Assembly: GCA_963664675.2 (NCBI GenBank)
Contig: CAXXLB010000014.1
Location: 744,001 to 808,000 of the forward strand
Direction: 5' to 3'
Source of the DNA: JASGMR01 sp963664675
GTDB taxonomy: Bacteria; Thermotogota; Thermotogae; Petrotogales; Kosmotogaceae
Length of the DNA: 64,000 nt
This document shows, piece after piece, positions 44,269 to 52,983 of this stretch (its first letter is position 1; every line of letters begins with the position of its first letter). A model generated the notes under the pieces. It was not told the origin of the DNA. It worked only from the letters and a program-made list of their open reading frames with translations, and made no database searches. Made by a program: the position numbers and the translations under genes.

Positions 44269-45240
44269 CTATTCCTCCAATACTTTTTCAAGTCTTTCGT
44301 TTATTTCTTTCGGAATATTCCAGGTCAATGCTTCTATATTTTGTAAAAGTTGTTCCGTATTCTGAGCGCCCGCTATTATGGATGTTATTTCATCCTTTTG
44401 TACGAGCCAGTTTATAGCCAGCTGGCTGGTTGGTTTTCCCAATTCTTTTGCAATTTCCCTTATCTTAAGTGACTTGTTATAATGCTTATCGAACAGAGGT
44501 CCATTCAATTTTGGGTTCGCATTTCTGACATCATTTTTATCGAAATTGTGTGATTCACCGAAAGAATCCGTCAACAAACCCTGAAAAAGCGGACTGTAAG
44601 GAAAAAATGCAATGCCGTTTTTCTTTACAAAGGGAAAAACTTCCTTTTCAGTTTTGTACTCCAGAGGAATATTGTGATAACTGTCCGGATTCCTTTCCAA
44701 CATATTATACAGACCTTGCATACTGGAAATTTCTCCGAAATACATAGCCATCTTTGCCTCTTCAATCGAAAAATTCGTCAGACCTATATACTTTATCAAA
44801 CCTTCATCTTTCAATTTATTCAATTTTTTCATGGTTTTTTTAATATCGGTTTGAGGATCCGGCCAATGACATTGATATAAATCTATATAATCAACATCCA
44901 GTCTTTTCAATGAAGCGTTGATCTCTCTTTCAATGCTGTCGGGACTCAGATTGTTCGAAATATTTCTATCATTGTCCCACACCAGTCCACATTTCGAAGC
45001 GATAAAAATTTTGCTTCTGTTACCCTTTATTGATTTTCCAAGAATTTCTTCTGCGTGTCCAAAACCGTACACAGGAGCAACATCAAAAAGATTCACCTCA
45101 TTTTTGATAGCCGTTTGTATAGTTTTTATTGAATTTTCATCAGTGGTGCCGCTCCAGAAATCCCCGCCGGAAATTCCCCAACATCCGTATCCAACAGCAG
45201 ATAATGGTTCTTTAATTTTGTCCACCTTTTTGTAAAACAT
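44269..45240 (-). CDS. Aldo/keto reductase
   Basis: NAD(P)H-dependent reductase of the AKR superfamily, about 323 residues, TIM barrel. Catalytic set visible: Asp and Tyr in NLFDVAPVYGFGHAEE, Lys in FIASKCGLVW, His in YQCHWPDP; cofactor-binding SIIAGAQNTEQL near the end. ATG 45240 is chosen because GGGGTGA sits just before it. The unit is read from a TATAAT at 45271-45276. It is co-transcribed with the KDPG aldolase, so a uronate or deoxy-sugar acid pathway is plausible. Confidence 0.88.
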   Translation of the reverse strand: MFYKKVDKIKEPLSAVGYGCWGISGGDFWSGTTDENSIKTIQTAIKNEVNLFDVAPVYGFGHAEEILGKSIKGNRSKIFIASKCGLVWDNDRNISNNLSPDSIEREINASLKRLDVDYIDLYQCHWPDPQTDIKKTMKKLNKLKDEGLIKYIGLTNFSIEEAKMAMYFGEISSMQGLYNMLERNPDSYHNIPLEYKTEKEVFPFVKKNGIAFFPYSPLFQGLLTDSFGESHNFDKNDVRNANPKLNGPLFDKHYNKSLKIREIAKELGKPTSQLAINWLVQKDEITSIIAGAQNTEQLLQNIEALTWNIPKEINERLEKVLEE

Positions 45241-45249
45241 AATTTTCAC

Positions 45250-45665
45250 CCCATTTCCTTTTTATATGTGATTATACCAAAATATTGTTCATTAATTAAA
45301 ATTTGCTTCGATTTACTATGATTTTTCCTTATGGTTTTACTTTGACAAATTCCATTTTTTGATATTAAATATGTATTGTATTGTATGGTTATACGTACAT
45401 AATGATATCAGTATCATATCAGTACGATTATAAGCTATTAAGCGGTTATTTTCAACAAGATTATTAAAAAAATCCGCAAATTATTTATTAACACTTTGTA
45501 TTATTAAAGTCTTTGAAAAATAGAGAATATCGATTCAGATTAACTATAAATAGCTCAAATCAACGATAATCTCCTTGTATTAAATTTGACTATTTTTATG
45601 ATTGCGGTCATAATAAACATAATTTAGCGCAAAAAAATAGCTTTGTTTTCGCAAAAAGGAGTTTT
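45250..45665. promoter_or_regulatory. Divergent regulatory region between the AKR-eda and LacI operons
   Basis: 416 bases without a gene. Reverse -10 TATAAT at 45271-45276 for AKR-eda. Forward promoter near the LacI gene: TTGACT (45586-45591), 17 bases, CATAAT (45609-45614). A second forward promoter-like pair lies far upstream: TTGACA (45342-45347), 17 bases, TTAAAT (45365-45370). Between them are direct repeats ATATCAGTA at 45405-45413 and 45416-45424, the first also in an ATGATA-TCAG-TATCAT palindrome: candidate operators. Confidence 0.55.
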
Positions 45666-46655
45666 ATGAAAAGAACAAGAATCAGTGACATCGCCAGAAT
45701 TTTGGAAGTATCACCTTCAACTGTTTCCCGTGCAATTAATTACAAAGAAGGAATCAGCGACGAGTTGAGAGAAAAAATTTTAAACGTTGCACAGGAAATG
45801 AATTATTCTTTCATTGCAAAAAATAACAACAAGGAACTGTACAAGAGAATAGGGGTTATTATTCCGGATATTTCCAACCAATTCTTTTCAAAAATATTGT
45901 ACGGTGTTCAAAGTGTTTTGATAAAAGAAGATTTTTCAATTTTCTTTGCAAATACCGACGAAAACAGTGAAACTGAAGAGAACTATCTGAAAAATTTAAT
46001 AGATATGAATGTCGACGGAATCATTTCAGCCCCCTCGGCCGGAGTGAGTAAAAAGATGTATTATCAAGTTCTCGAAAGAGGCATTCCAATTTTGTTTTTT
46101 GACAGAAAGATCGATGGTCTGAATGTGAGTTCCGTAACATTGAACAATTATGACGCGGTTTTCATGGCAATCAGAAATCTGGTTGAAAACGGTCACAAAA
46201 GAATAGCCTGTGTCAGTGGAATACCTGAAATATATACCGGTCAACAGAGACTCACCGCATTCAAGCAGATAATGAAAATTTTCAATCTCCAGTCGGATAT
46301 GATCATCACCGGCAATTTTAACGAATATGATACCAAAAATGAGGTGAAAAAATTTTTAAGCGAAAATAAACCAACGGCAATTTTTTCATCAAATAATAAG
46401 TCCACTTTAGGTCTTTTGGAAACAATAAAAGAGATGAAACTGGAAATACCTGACGATTTATCAATTATTGGTTTTGATCCCGAGCCCTGGACCGAACTAC
46501 TGGATATTGCCACTATTTCACAGCCGAGATTCTCTATCGGGTCACTTGCCGCCCAGATGTTACTCAGAGAGATTCAAAAAAAGAATGATGTCATACAGAA
46601 TATCGTTTTGAGTCCGGAGTTAAGGGTTAATAATTCTATAAAAAAAATAAATTAA
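45666..46655 (+). CDS. LacI-family transcriptional regulator
   Basis: 329 residues. N-terminal helix-turn-helix RISDIARILEVSPSTVSRAI with hinge helix, then a type I periplasmic-binding-like sensor (GVIIPDISNQFFSKILYG, DGIISAPSAG, LSIIGFDPEPW). Local regulator of the sugar cluster that it heads; the sugar-binding-protein gene begins 27 bases after its stop. RBS AAAGGAG. Likely autoregulated. Confidence 0.9.
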   Translation: MKRTRISDIARILEVSPSTVSRAINYKEGISDELREKILNVAQEMNYSFIAKNNNKELYKRIGVIIPDISNQFFSKILYGVQSVLIKEDFSIFFANTDENSETEENYLKNLIDMNVDGIISAPSAGVSKKMYYQVLERGIPILFFDRKIDGLNVSSVTLNNYDAVFMAIRNLVENGHKRIACVSGIPEIYTGQQRLTAFKQIMKIFNLQSDMIITGNFNEYDTKNEVKKFLSENKPTAIFSSNNKSTLGLLETIKEMKLEIPDDLSIIGFDPEPWTELLDIATISQPRFSIGSLAAQMLLREIQKKNDVIQNIVLSPELRVNNSIKKIN

Positions 46656-46682
46656 ACTATCTTTTAAAGGGAGGTTAGTAAC

Positions 46683-47642
46683 ATGAAAAAGTTTTTAGTA
46701 TTGTTAGTATTGGCTTTAGTAGCCGTAAGTACATTTGCTGCATATGAAATCGCATTCATCGTTAAAGCAACCGATTCAGATTTTTGGCAGTACACAATCG
46801 TAGGTGCAAAAAATGCAGAGTATGATCTGGATGGCGCAATAAACATAACAGTATACGGACCCCCATCTGAATCCGATATCGATCAGCAAATTGCTATTCT
46901 GGAGAATGTTGTAAGTACAATGCCAGATGCTATTGTTATGTCATCAACGAGTTCGGATGCTCCTTCGGCAATTTTAAACGGAGCATATGAAGCAGGTATT
47001 CCTGTTGTATTAATTGACAACTTTGTATACGACACAGGTTATACGGCATTCCTGGCAACAGATAATGCAAAAGGTGGAGCGTTGGCAGCGGATTTGTTGG
47101 TAAAGAATCTGGAAGACAGAGGTATTGCATTAAAGGGTAAAATTGGTCTCATCAGTGCTATGGCCGGTGTACAGGTATTAGTAGACAGAGACGATGGTTT
47201 CAAAGCGAGAATGGCTGAAATTGCTCCCGATCTTGAAATTCTTCCTACAAGATATATAGACAACGATATCGCCAAGGCAGCAAATGCCACAGAAGATTTA
47301 CTCATTGCAAACAGTGATATTGTAGGATTCTTCGCAGACAACAACCACAGTGGTGACGGTGTTGCTAGAGTCATTGAAGAACAGGGTTTAGGAGAAAAGG
47401 TTATAGCTGTTGCATACGACTCCGATCCTCTGGAAGTTGAAGCAGTCAAATCAGGCGCATTGAAAGGTTTAATCGTACAGGATCCACATGGAATGGGTTA
47501 CAAGGGCGTTATGTTCGCATTCATGGCTCTCAAAGGAGAAGCATTCCCTTCATACTTCGACACGGGTGTTTATGTTATAACTCCTGATGTTGTTGATGAA
47601 TCAACAGGAATTCTCGATCCATTCACAAGACAGAGATATTAA
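46683..47642 (+). CDS. Sugar ABC transporter, periplasmic binding protein (RbsB-like)
   Basis: 319 residues with signal peptide (MKKFLVLLVLALVAVSTFA) and type I binding fold: YEIAFIVKATDSDFWQYTI, DAIVMSSTSSDAPSAI, FLATDNAKGGALAADLLV. The first transporter gene of the forward cluster, with GGGAGG before the ATG. It differs clearly from the paralogue at 25700-26659, so the two systems probably carry different sugars. Followed by a hairpin. Confidence 0.9.
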   Translation: MKKFLVLLVLALVAVSTFAAYEIAFIVKATDSDFWQYTIVGAKNAEYDLDGAINITVYGPPSESDIDQQIAILENVVSTMPDAIVMSSTSSDAPSAILNGAYEAGIPVVLIDNFVYDTGYTAFLATDNAKGGALAADLLVKNLEDRGIALKGKIGLISAMAGVQVLVDRDDGFKARMAEIAPDLEILPTRYIDNDIAKAANATEDLLIANSDIVGFFADNNHSGDGVARVIEEQGLGEKVIAVAYDSDPLEVEAVKSGALKGLIVQDPHGMGYKGVMFAFMALKGEAFPSYFDTGVYVITPDVVDESTGILDPFTRQRY

Positions 47643-47658
47643 TAATAAATAGTTTTTA

Positions 47659-47693
47659 GCAGTCTGGTTTTAATACCAGGCTGCATATTTTTA
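47659..47693 (+). terminator. Hairpin after the binding-protein gene (partial terminator or mRNA stabiliser)
   Basis: Stem GCAGTCTGG / CCAGGCTGC (nine pairs with one G-U), then ATATTTTTAA. Placed between the binding-protein gene and the rest of the operon, where such hairpins raise the binding-protein mRNA over downstream genes. Confidence 0.75.
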
Positions 47694-47713
47694 ATAATTT
47701 ATGGAGGCTTGTT

Positions 47714-48403
47714 TTGAAAAAAATAGAAAATTTCAACAGATTATTTGATAACACTTTACTCAAACCGGAAGCTACCTGGCAACAGATAGAAGATATCATT
47801 GATGAATCATTGGAATACAATTTCAGGAACGTTGTTGTTCCATGGTATGCGGTTCCATATGCCGTCAAAAAAGTTAAAGGGACCGATGTTGGTGTAAATA
47901 TTGGAGTCGGCTTTCCGTTTGGTTATGTTCCAACAGAGCTTAAATTGAATGAGATAAATTTTTATGCAAATCTCGGTAAAGAAACTACAGATTTTGATAT
48001 GGTCGCAAACATTTCACTTGTGAAATCTGAAAAATGGGATGATGTGAAACAAGAATTGAAGACGATTTCCGAAAGAGTTAAAAAATTTGACAGGATTGCA
48101 AAAATAATAATAGAGACATCAAGGCTGACGGACGATGAGATAGTTAAGATTTCAGAAGTGATCATGCAAATACCGACTATAGATTTTATAAAGACTGGTA
48201 CGGGTTTTGGACCAAGAAAAACAACTGTAAATGATGTGAAACTTATTTATTCTGTAACACAAGGTGATAAAAAAATCAAAGTATCCGGAGGAGTAAAAAC
48301 TCTGCCCCAGGTAGAAGAATATCTTGATGCGGGTGCAGATATTTTTGGTGCAAGTGCCAGTTTATCGATACTTAATGAATACAACGAAAAATATAAAGAT
48401 TAA
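47714..48403 (+). CDS. Deoxyribose-phosphate aldolase family (DeoC-like)
   Basis: 229 residues, TIM barrel. The Schiff-base lysine is in DFIKTGTGFGP; other family marks are NVGVNIGVGFPFG and VSGGVKTLPQVEEYLDAGAD. Cleaves or forms a sugar phosphate with acetaldehyde or a related aldehyde. In this operon it may act on a product of the transported sugar rather than on deoxyribose from nucleosides. TTG start behind GGAGG. Lies between the binding-protein and ATPase genes of the transporter. Confidence 0.85.
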   Translation: MKKIENFNRLFDNTLLKPEATWQQIEDIIDESLEYNFRNVVVPWYAVPYAVKKVKGTDVGVNIGVGFPFGYVPTELKLNEINFYANLGKETTDFDMVANISLVKSEKWDDVKQELKTISERVKKFDRIAKIIIETSRLTDDEIVKISEVIMQIPTIDFIKTGTGFGPRKTTVNDVKLIYSVTQGDKKIKVSGGVKTLPQVEEYLDAGADIFGASASLSILNEYNEKYKD

Positions 48404-48415
48404 GGAGTGGCGTAT

Positions 48416-49948
48416 ATGCCGGAAAAGTTTGGAGAAGTAGCTCTCAAGATTGAAAAAGTTAATAAAGAGTTTCCGGCCGTTAAAGCTCTTACCGACGTAT
48501 CACTGGAAGTGAGAAAAGGTGAAGTCAGGGCATTAGTCGGTGAAAACGGTGCGGGAAAATCAACTTTGATAAAAATAGTCACAGGAGCCTACACAAAAGA
48601 CAGTGGCGATTTATATATATGTGGAAAACAGATCAGAAGAAATTCACCCCTTATATCTAAAAATATGGGGGTTTACGCCGTCTATCAGGCAGTAATGCTT
48701 GCGAAGGACTTAACGGTCGCTGAAAACTTTTTTCTCGGTGCACAACCGGGAAAAGGTGGTCTAATAAACTGGAAAAAAATGTATACTGAATCGGAAAAAT
48801 TCATGAAAGATCTCGGTTTGGATATACCCGTGAGAAAGAACCTCAGTGAATTGAGTGTTGCCGAAAGTGAAATGGTAACAATCGCTGCCGCTCTGTGGCA
48901 TAATCCTGAAGTGGTTATATTCGATGAACCGACGGCGATGCTCACAAAAAGCGAAACGAAAATTCTTTTCAGAATAATAAAGGAATTGAAAGAAAAGGGC
49001 ATTGCGATAATTTATATTTCACATAATTTAGAAGAAGTTTTCCAGGTTTGTGATACCATAACAATTCTTAAGGATGGAATGGTAGTTGATACCGTTCCCA
49101 GTAATACACTTGACGAGGAATCATTGATACCGTTGATGGTTGGAAGGGAAATTTCCGAAATGTATTCCAAAAAGGAATTTGAACCTGGAAAAGAGATATT
49201 GAGGGTTGAAAATCTCTCGGGCGAAAAATTTACGGATATTTCCTTCAGCGTAAAAAGAAAAGAGATTCTTGGTTTCTTTGGACTGATTGGAGCTGGCAGA
49301 ACAGAAATCGCAAGAGCAATTTACGGTGCGGATAAAATTCAAAGAGGAACCGTTCATATAAATGGGAACGAAGTAAAAATAAAAAAACCAAATGATTCGT
49401 TAAAAAACGGACTGGGATACTTACCCGAAGATAGAAAGGATTTGGGATTGTTTCTTCCCCAAGATGTTGATTTCAATATCAATATTATAAACTATGAAAA
49501 ATCTATAAATGCCGGGATTATAAACTACAGAAAAACGGTTGAATTAGCCGACGAATATATAGAAAAACTCTCGATAAAAGTCGGTGGACCATTTCAAAAG
49601 GTCTCGGAACTCAGCGGTGGAAACCAGCAAAAAGTAATAATAGGAAGATGGCTGGCAAAAAATCCGGACGTTCTTATTTTTGACGAACCCACAGTGGGAA
49701 TAGACGTCGGTACAAAATCCGAGATATATAAACTGTTTGGAAAAATTCTCGAACAGGACAAGGGAATAATATTAATATCCTCATACTTTCCGGAACTCCT
49801 GGGAATGTCGGACAGAGTTATCGTGATATCCAACGGAAGAGTTGCCGGTGAGGTGGAAAGAGAAGATTTTTCCGAAGAACTGTTGCTAACACTTGCAATG
49901 AAATATTATAGCAATGCTGATTTGAAGGAGGAAGTTTTAAATGGCTAA
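48416..49948 (+). CDS. Sugar ABC transporter, double ATPase (RbsA-like)
   Basis: About 510 residues, two ABC halves. First: GENGAGKST, LSVAESEMVTIA, VVIFDEPTAML. Second: GLIGAGRTEIA, GYLPEDRKDLG, ELSGGNQQKVIIG, IFDEPTVGIDVG. ATG 48416 is chosen because AAGGAG stands eight bases before it; a GTG nine bases upstream overlaps that site. Works with the permease, whose start overlaps its end. Confidence 0.93.
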   Translation: MPEKFGEVALKIEKVNKEFPAVKALTDVSLEVRKGEVRALVGENGAGKSTLIKIVTGAYTKDSGDLYICGKQIRRNSPLISKNMGVYAVYQAVMLAKDLTVAENFFLGAQPGKGGLINWKKMYTESEKFMKDLGLDIPVRKNLSELSVAESEMVTIAAALWHNPEVVIFDEPTAMLTKSETKILFRIIKELKEKGIAIIYISHNLEEVFQVCDTITILKDGMVVDTVPSNTLDEESLIPLMVGREISEMYSKKEFEPGKEILRVENLSGEKFTDISFSVKRKEILGFFGLIGAGRTEIARAIYGADKIQRGTVHINGNEVKIKKPNDSLKNGLGYLPEDRKDLGLFLPQDVDFNINIINYEKSINAGIINYRKTVELADEYIEKLSIKVGGPFQKVSELSGGNQQKVIIGRWLAKNPDVLIFDEPTVGIDVGTKSEIYKLFGKILEQDKGIILISSYFPELLGMSDRVIVISNGRVAGEVEREDFSEELLLTLAMKYYSNADLKEEVLNG

Positions 49949-50921
49949 AAAATACAGAAAGGCCTTTGCGGAAAGAAATCTTATCATTATAATAGTTTTT
50001 ATGTGGATTTTACTGGCTTTTGTAACGGGCGGGAGATTTTCAAGTTCGCTGAATATAACAAATCTCGTCAGACAGGCTGCAATAAACGGTGTTGTTGCGG
50101 TGGCCATGACATTCATCATTATAACAGGCGGTATCGATCTATCGGTAGGTTCGGTTGTAGGCTTGTCCGGTATGGTTTTTGCAACCATGACTTCCTCGAA
50201 TTTAAGCATTGGTATGCCAGTACCCCTTGCGATCGTTATTTCATTGCTGGCATCGGCAGCGGTTGGTTTGATCAATGGAATTGCGATTCACGACGGAAAG
50301 GTCCCGCCCTTCATAGCCACTCTCGGTATGATGACGGCAGTGAGAGGGCTAGTCATGTATATTTCGAACGGACGTATGATAACTGGTTTGCCAAAAGATT
50401 TCAAAGCTTTCTCATCTGCGGATTTCCTGGGACTTCCAGCTCTTGCGTGGACATGGATTGTGATAGCCATTATAGCGGGACTGGTTATGAAATATACCAA
50501 GTTTGGAAGAAACCTTTACGCTATAGGTAGTAATCCTGAAGCAGCGAGATTATCAGGTATAAATATAAGATTGAACATGTACTTTTTCTATATAGTGGGT
50601 GCGGTGCTCTGTGGTATAGCAGGTTTGATGCTCTCAACAAGATTGGCTTCAGGTGTTCCGACTGCAGGGCAGAGTTATGAACTCGATGCTATAGCTTCGG
50701 TTGTCATCGGTGGAGCGAGTATGACCGGTGGAGTGGGTACTGCCCTTGGAACTGTTCTCGGTGCTCTGATAATACAGACGATCAAAAATGGCGGAAACCT
50801 GATGGGAATCGATCCTTTCATAATGCAGATGGTTATTGGTGCGATCATCGTTCTGGCCGTTTTCTTCGATACGTTCTTCAAGAGCAGAGGAAGAAGACCT
50901 AAGATTTTCGGAAGGGGGTAA
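49941..50921 (+). CDS. Sugar ABC transporter permease (RbsC-like)
   Basis: 326 residues, about eight to ten membrane helices, with AMTFIIITGGIDLSVGS, GKVPPFIATLGMMTAVRG, AIGSNPEAARLSGI and ELDAIASVVIGGASMTGG. Overlaps the ATPase gene by eight bases. Homologue of the permease at 26700-27698. Confidence 0.92.
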   Translation: MAKKYRKAFAERNLIIIIVFMWILLAFVTGGRFSSSLNITNLVRQAAINGVVAVAMTFIIITGGIDLSVGSVVGLSGMVFATMTSSNLSIGMPVPLAIVISLLASAAVGLINGIAIHDGKVPPFIATLGMMTAVRGLVMYISNGRMITGLPKDFKAFSSADFLGLPALAWTWIVIAIIAGLVMKYTKFGRNLYAIGSNPEAARLSGINIRLNMYFFYIVGAVLCGIAGLMLSTRLASGVPTAGQSYELDAIASVVIGGASMTGGVGTALGTVLGALIIQTIKNGGNLMGIDPFIMQMVIGAIIVLAVFFDTFFKSRGRRPKIFGRG

Positions 50922-50928
50922 AGAGTAA

Positions 50929-51327
50929 ATGCTACTCAATAATTTTTATCACATCGGAATAGAAGTTCCGGATTTACAGGAAGCGAAAAAATTTTATATG
51001 GAATTGATCGGACTCGAACTCGATTTTGAAGAAAGGCTTCCCGAAAAAAATCTGACCGTCGCTTTCTTAAAGGGAAAAGGGTGTGAATTGGAATTGATGT
51101 GCTTCGATAATTCGAACCTGAAAAACTTTGCAGCCACTGAAGAATCACACATTCAACACATCTCCTTTCTCGTGGATGATATCGATGAAGCAATGAATTA
51201 TCTGAAAGATAAAGGAATAAAGCTCGAATCGGAGGAACCCATCAGCGTTTTCAATGGTAAAACATTATACAACACTTTCAATGGCCCCGGTGGGGAATTA
51301 TTGGAAATAGCGGAAATAAAAAGATAA
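50929..51327 (+). CDS. VOC-family (glyoxalase/dioxygenase fold) protein
   Basis: 132 residues, two beta-alpha-beta-beta-beta modules. Possible metal ligands are His8 (FYHIGIEV), Glu in CELELMC, His in HIQHISFLVDD and Glu in GGELLEIAE, the four positions used by glyoxalase I and related lyases. Within a sugar operon it might be an epimerase, isomerase or a lactoylglutathione-lyase-like detoxifier. Function cannot be narrowed further. Confidence 0.8.
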   Translation: MLLNNFYHIGIEVPDLQEAKKFYMELIGLELDFEERLPEKNLTVAFLKGKGCELELMCFDNSNLKNFAATEESHIQHISFLVDDIDEAMNYLKDKGIKLESEEPISVFNGKTLYNTFNGPGGELLEIAEIKR

Positions 51328-51335
51328 ATTTAAAC

Positions 51336-51364
51336 AGCCGGGGAGATAACCCGGCTTATTTTGA
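51336..51364 (+). terminator. Intra-operon hairpin after the VOC gene
   Basis: Stem AGCCGGG / CCCGGCT, loop GAGATAA, then TATTTTG. The U-run is imperfect, so it is probably a partial terminator separating the transport genes from the catabolic genes. Confidence 0.7.
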
Positions 51365-51380
51365 ATAATTGGAGGTAGAA

Positions 51381-52040
51381 ATGAATCTTTACATTGATGA
51401 TGGCAATACGGAAAAAATTAAAAAGCTGTACAAAATCGGAATATTTTCGGGAGTCTCTACAAATCCCTCTATTATCAGGAAAGCAGAAAGACCACCTCTT
51501 GAAGTTATCAATGAAATATTGGAAATAACCGATGGAGATTTATTCGTTCAGGCCACTTCAGATAATTACGATGATCTGATCAAAGAAGGAAAAGAAATCA
51601 ACAAAATCAATCCGGAAAGAATTATTATAAAAATACCATTTTCAGGTTACGGGCTGGCTTCGGTGAAGGAGCTCGAAAAGAATTCATGCAGAACACTGGT
51701 CACGGCAATTTATTCTTATGAACAGGCGGTTTTATCGATTGAATCGGGTACGGAATTCATTGCTCCCTATGTGAACAGAATGGAAAACGCGGGAATACCG
51801 ATCGAACATGTCAAAATGATGCAGGAATATATCGAGATCAATAAGAAAAACTGCGAAATAGTAGCCGCCAGTTTTAAAAATCTGGAACAGATAAGAACCG
51901 TTATTAATTATGGAGTTGCCAACATAACCATTTCCACCGATCTTTATTCATCAATTTTTGAGAATGAACTTGTAAAAAATGCTATCGTGAACTTCGATAA
52001 AGACTGGAAAAGTATCAAAAATAAGAAATGGGTTATATAA
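51381..52040 (+). CDS. Transaldolase / fructose-6-phosphate aldolase-like protein
   Basis: 219 residues, short transaldolase type. Asp6 (LYIDDGN), the GVSTNPSII motif and the Schiff-base Lys84 (IIIKIPFSGYG) are conserved. May transfer dihydroxyacetone units in the non-oxidative pentose pathway or act as a sugar-phosphate aldolase; sequence motifs after the lysine (GLASVKEL rather than GLKA) differ from standard TalC. ATG 51381 follows GGAGGTAG directly. Confidence 0.82.
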   Translation: MNLYIDDGNTEKIKKLYKIGIFSGVSTNPSIIRKAERPPLEVINEILEITDGDLFVQATSDNYDDLIKEGKEINKINPERIIIKIPFSGYGLASVKELEKNSCRTLVTAIYSYEQAVLSIESGTEFIAPYVNRMENAGIPIEHVKMMQEYIEINKKNCEIVAASFKNLEQIRTVINYGVANITISTDLYSSIFENELVKNAIVNFDKDWKSIKNKKWVI

Positions 52041-52056
52041 CGGGAGGGAAACAGAT

Positions 52057-52983
52057 ATGTCAAAGGTAGTAGTATTCGGAAGTTATGTTATGGATCTCAC
52101 TTGTCTCGCCCCACACATTCCCGTAGTCGGCGAAACGGTTTTTTCCGGTCCGTTTAAAATGGGTCCCGGAGGAAAAGGTTTCAATCAAGCCGTTGCATCT
52201 CGAATGGCTGGAGTGAATGTTGAATTTATGACGAAGATCGGAAAAGACCTGTTCAATTCTTATGTAAAGGATGCTTTTGATAAATTTAAAATTTCGAAAA
52301 AATACCTTCTTGAATCCGAAAAAACCGGAACAGGTGTAGCTCTGATCGTGGTGAACGAAAATAACGGTGCGAACGCCATCGCAGTTGCTCCGGAAGCCTG
52401 TAATGAACTGACCCCCGATGAAGTAAAAAATAATGCCGATATGTTCAATGACGGCAAAGTATTTTTAACACAGTTTGAAAGCAACCTGCAGGCCACCAAC
52501 GAGGCTATAAACATAGCTTCTGAAAAGGGATTGCTCGTAGTTTTAAATCCGGCTCCCGTGAAAGAATTCGATATGAAAATGCTTCAGAAAGTGAATATCA
52601 TAATTCCAAATGAAGTGGAAGCTTCTCAGATAACGGGAATACAGGTAAAAGACAAGAAAAGTGCAAAAGAAGCTTCAGACAAACTGAAAAAATACGTGGA
52701 TACGGTTATAATAACTCTCGGTGACAACGGGGTTTATTGTGAAAAAGTCAGCGAAGAAATACTGCCCGTCTGCAGTGTCAAAACGATTGATACCACGGGG
52801 GCGGGAGACGCTTTTGCAGGAATATTCACCGCATACATGGCAAAGGGCAAGAATCTTGAAACATCTATAAAATATGCCATGGCGGGGGCGGCTATTTCAA
52901 CGACAAGATTCGGAACTTCACCTTCCATGCCCGAAGAAAATGAAATCGAAAAATTTTACAGAGAATCTTTTGGAGTGATATAA
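52057..52983 (+). CDS. Ribokinase-type PfkB sugar kinase
   Basis: 308 residues. Ribokinase features: VVVFGSYVMDLT at the start, GPGGKGFNQAVASRMAG, VLNPAPVKEF and the catalytic DTTGAGDAFAGIF. With RbsD encoded in the same operon, D-ribose is the simplest substrate, but related PfkB kinases act on other pentoses. RBS GGGAGGG; the next gene starts at once after its TAA. Confidence 0.88.
   Translation: MSKVVVFGSYVMDLTCLAPHIPVVGETVFSGPFKMGPGGKGFNQAVASRMAGVNVEFMTKIGKDLFNSYVKDAFDKFKISKKYLLESEKTGTGVALIVVNENNGANAIAVAPEACNELTPDEVKNNADMFNDGKVFLTQFESNLQATNEAINIASEKGLLVVLNPAPVKEFDMKMLQKVNIIIPNEVEASQITGIQVKDKKSAKEASDKLKKYVDTVIITLGDNGVYCEKVSEEILPVCSVKTIDTTGAGDAFAGIFTAYMAKGKNLETSIKYAMAGAAISTTRFGTSPSMPEENEIEKFYRESFGVI

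Noticed and set aside
47039..47449. Reverse frame of 136 codons opposite the sugar-binding-protein gene
   Set aside because: Shadow of codon bias in the real gene; low-complexity serine/alanine content.
50003..50530. Forward frame of 175 codons within the RbsC-like permease gene
   Set aside because: Out-of-frame shadow; arginine/histidine-rich translation without a family match, inside a clear permease.
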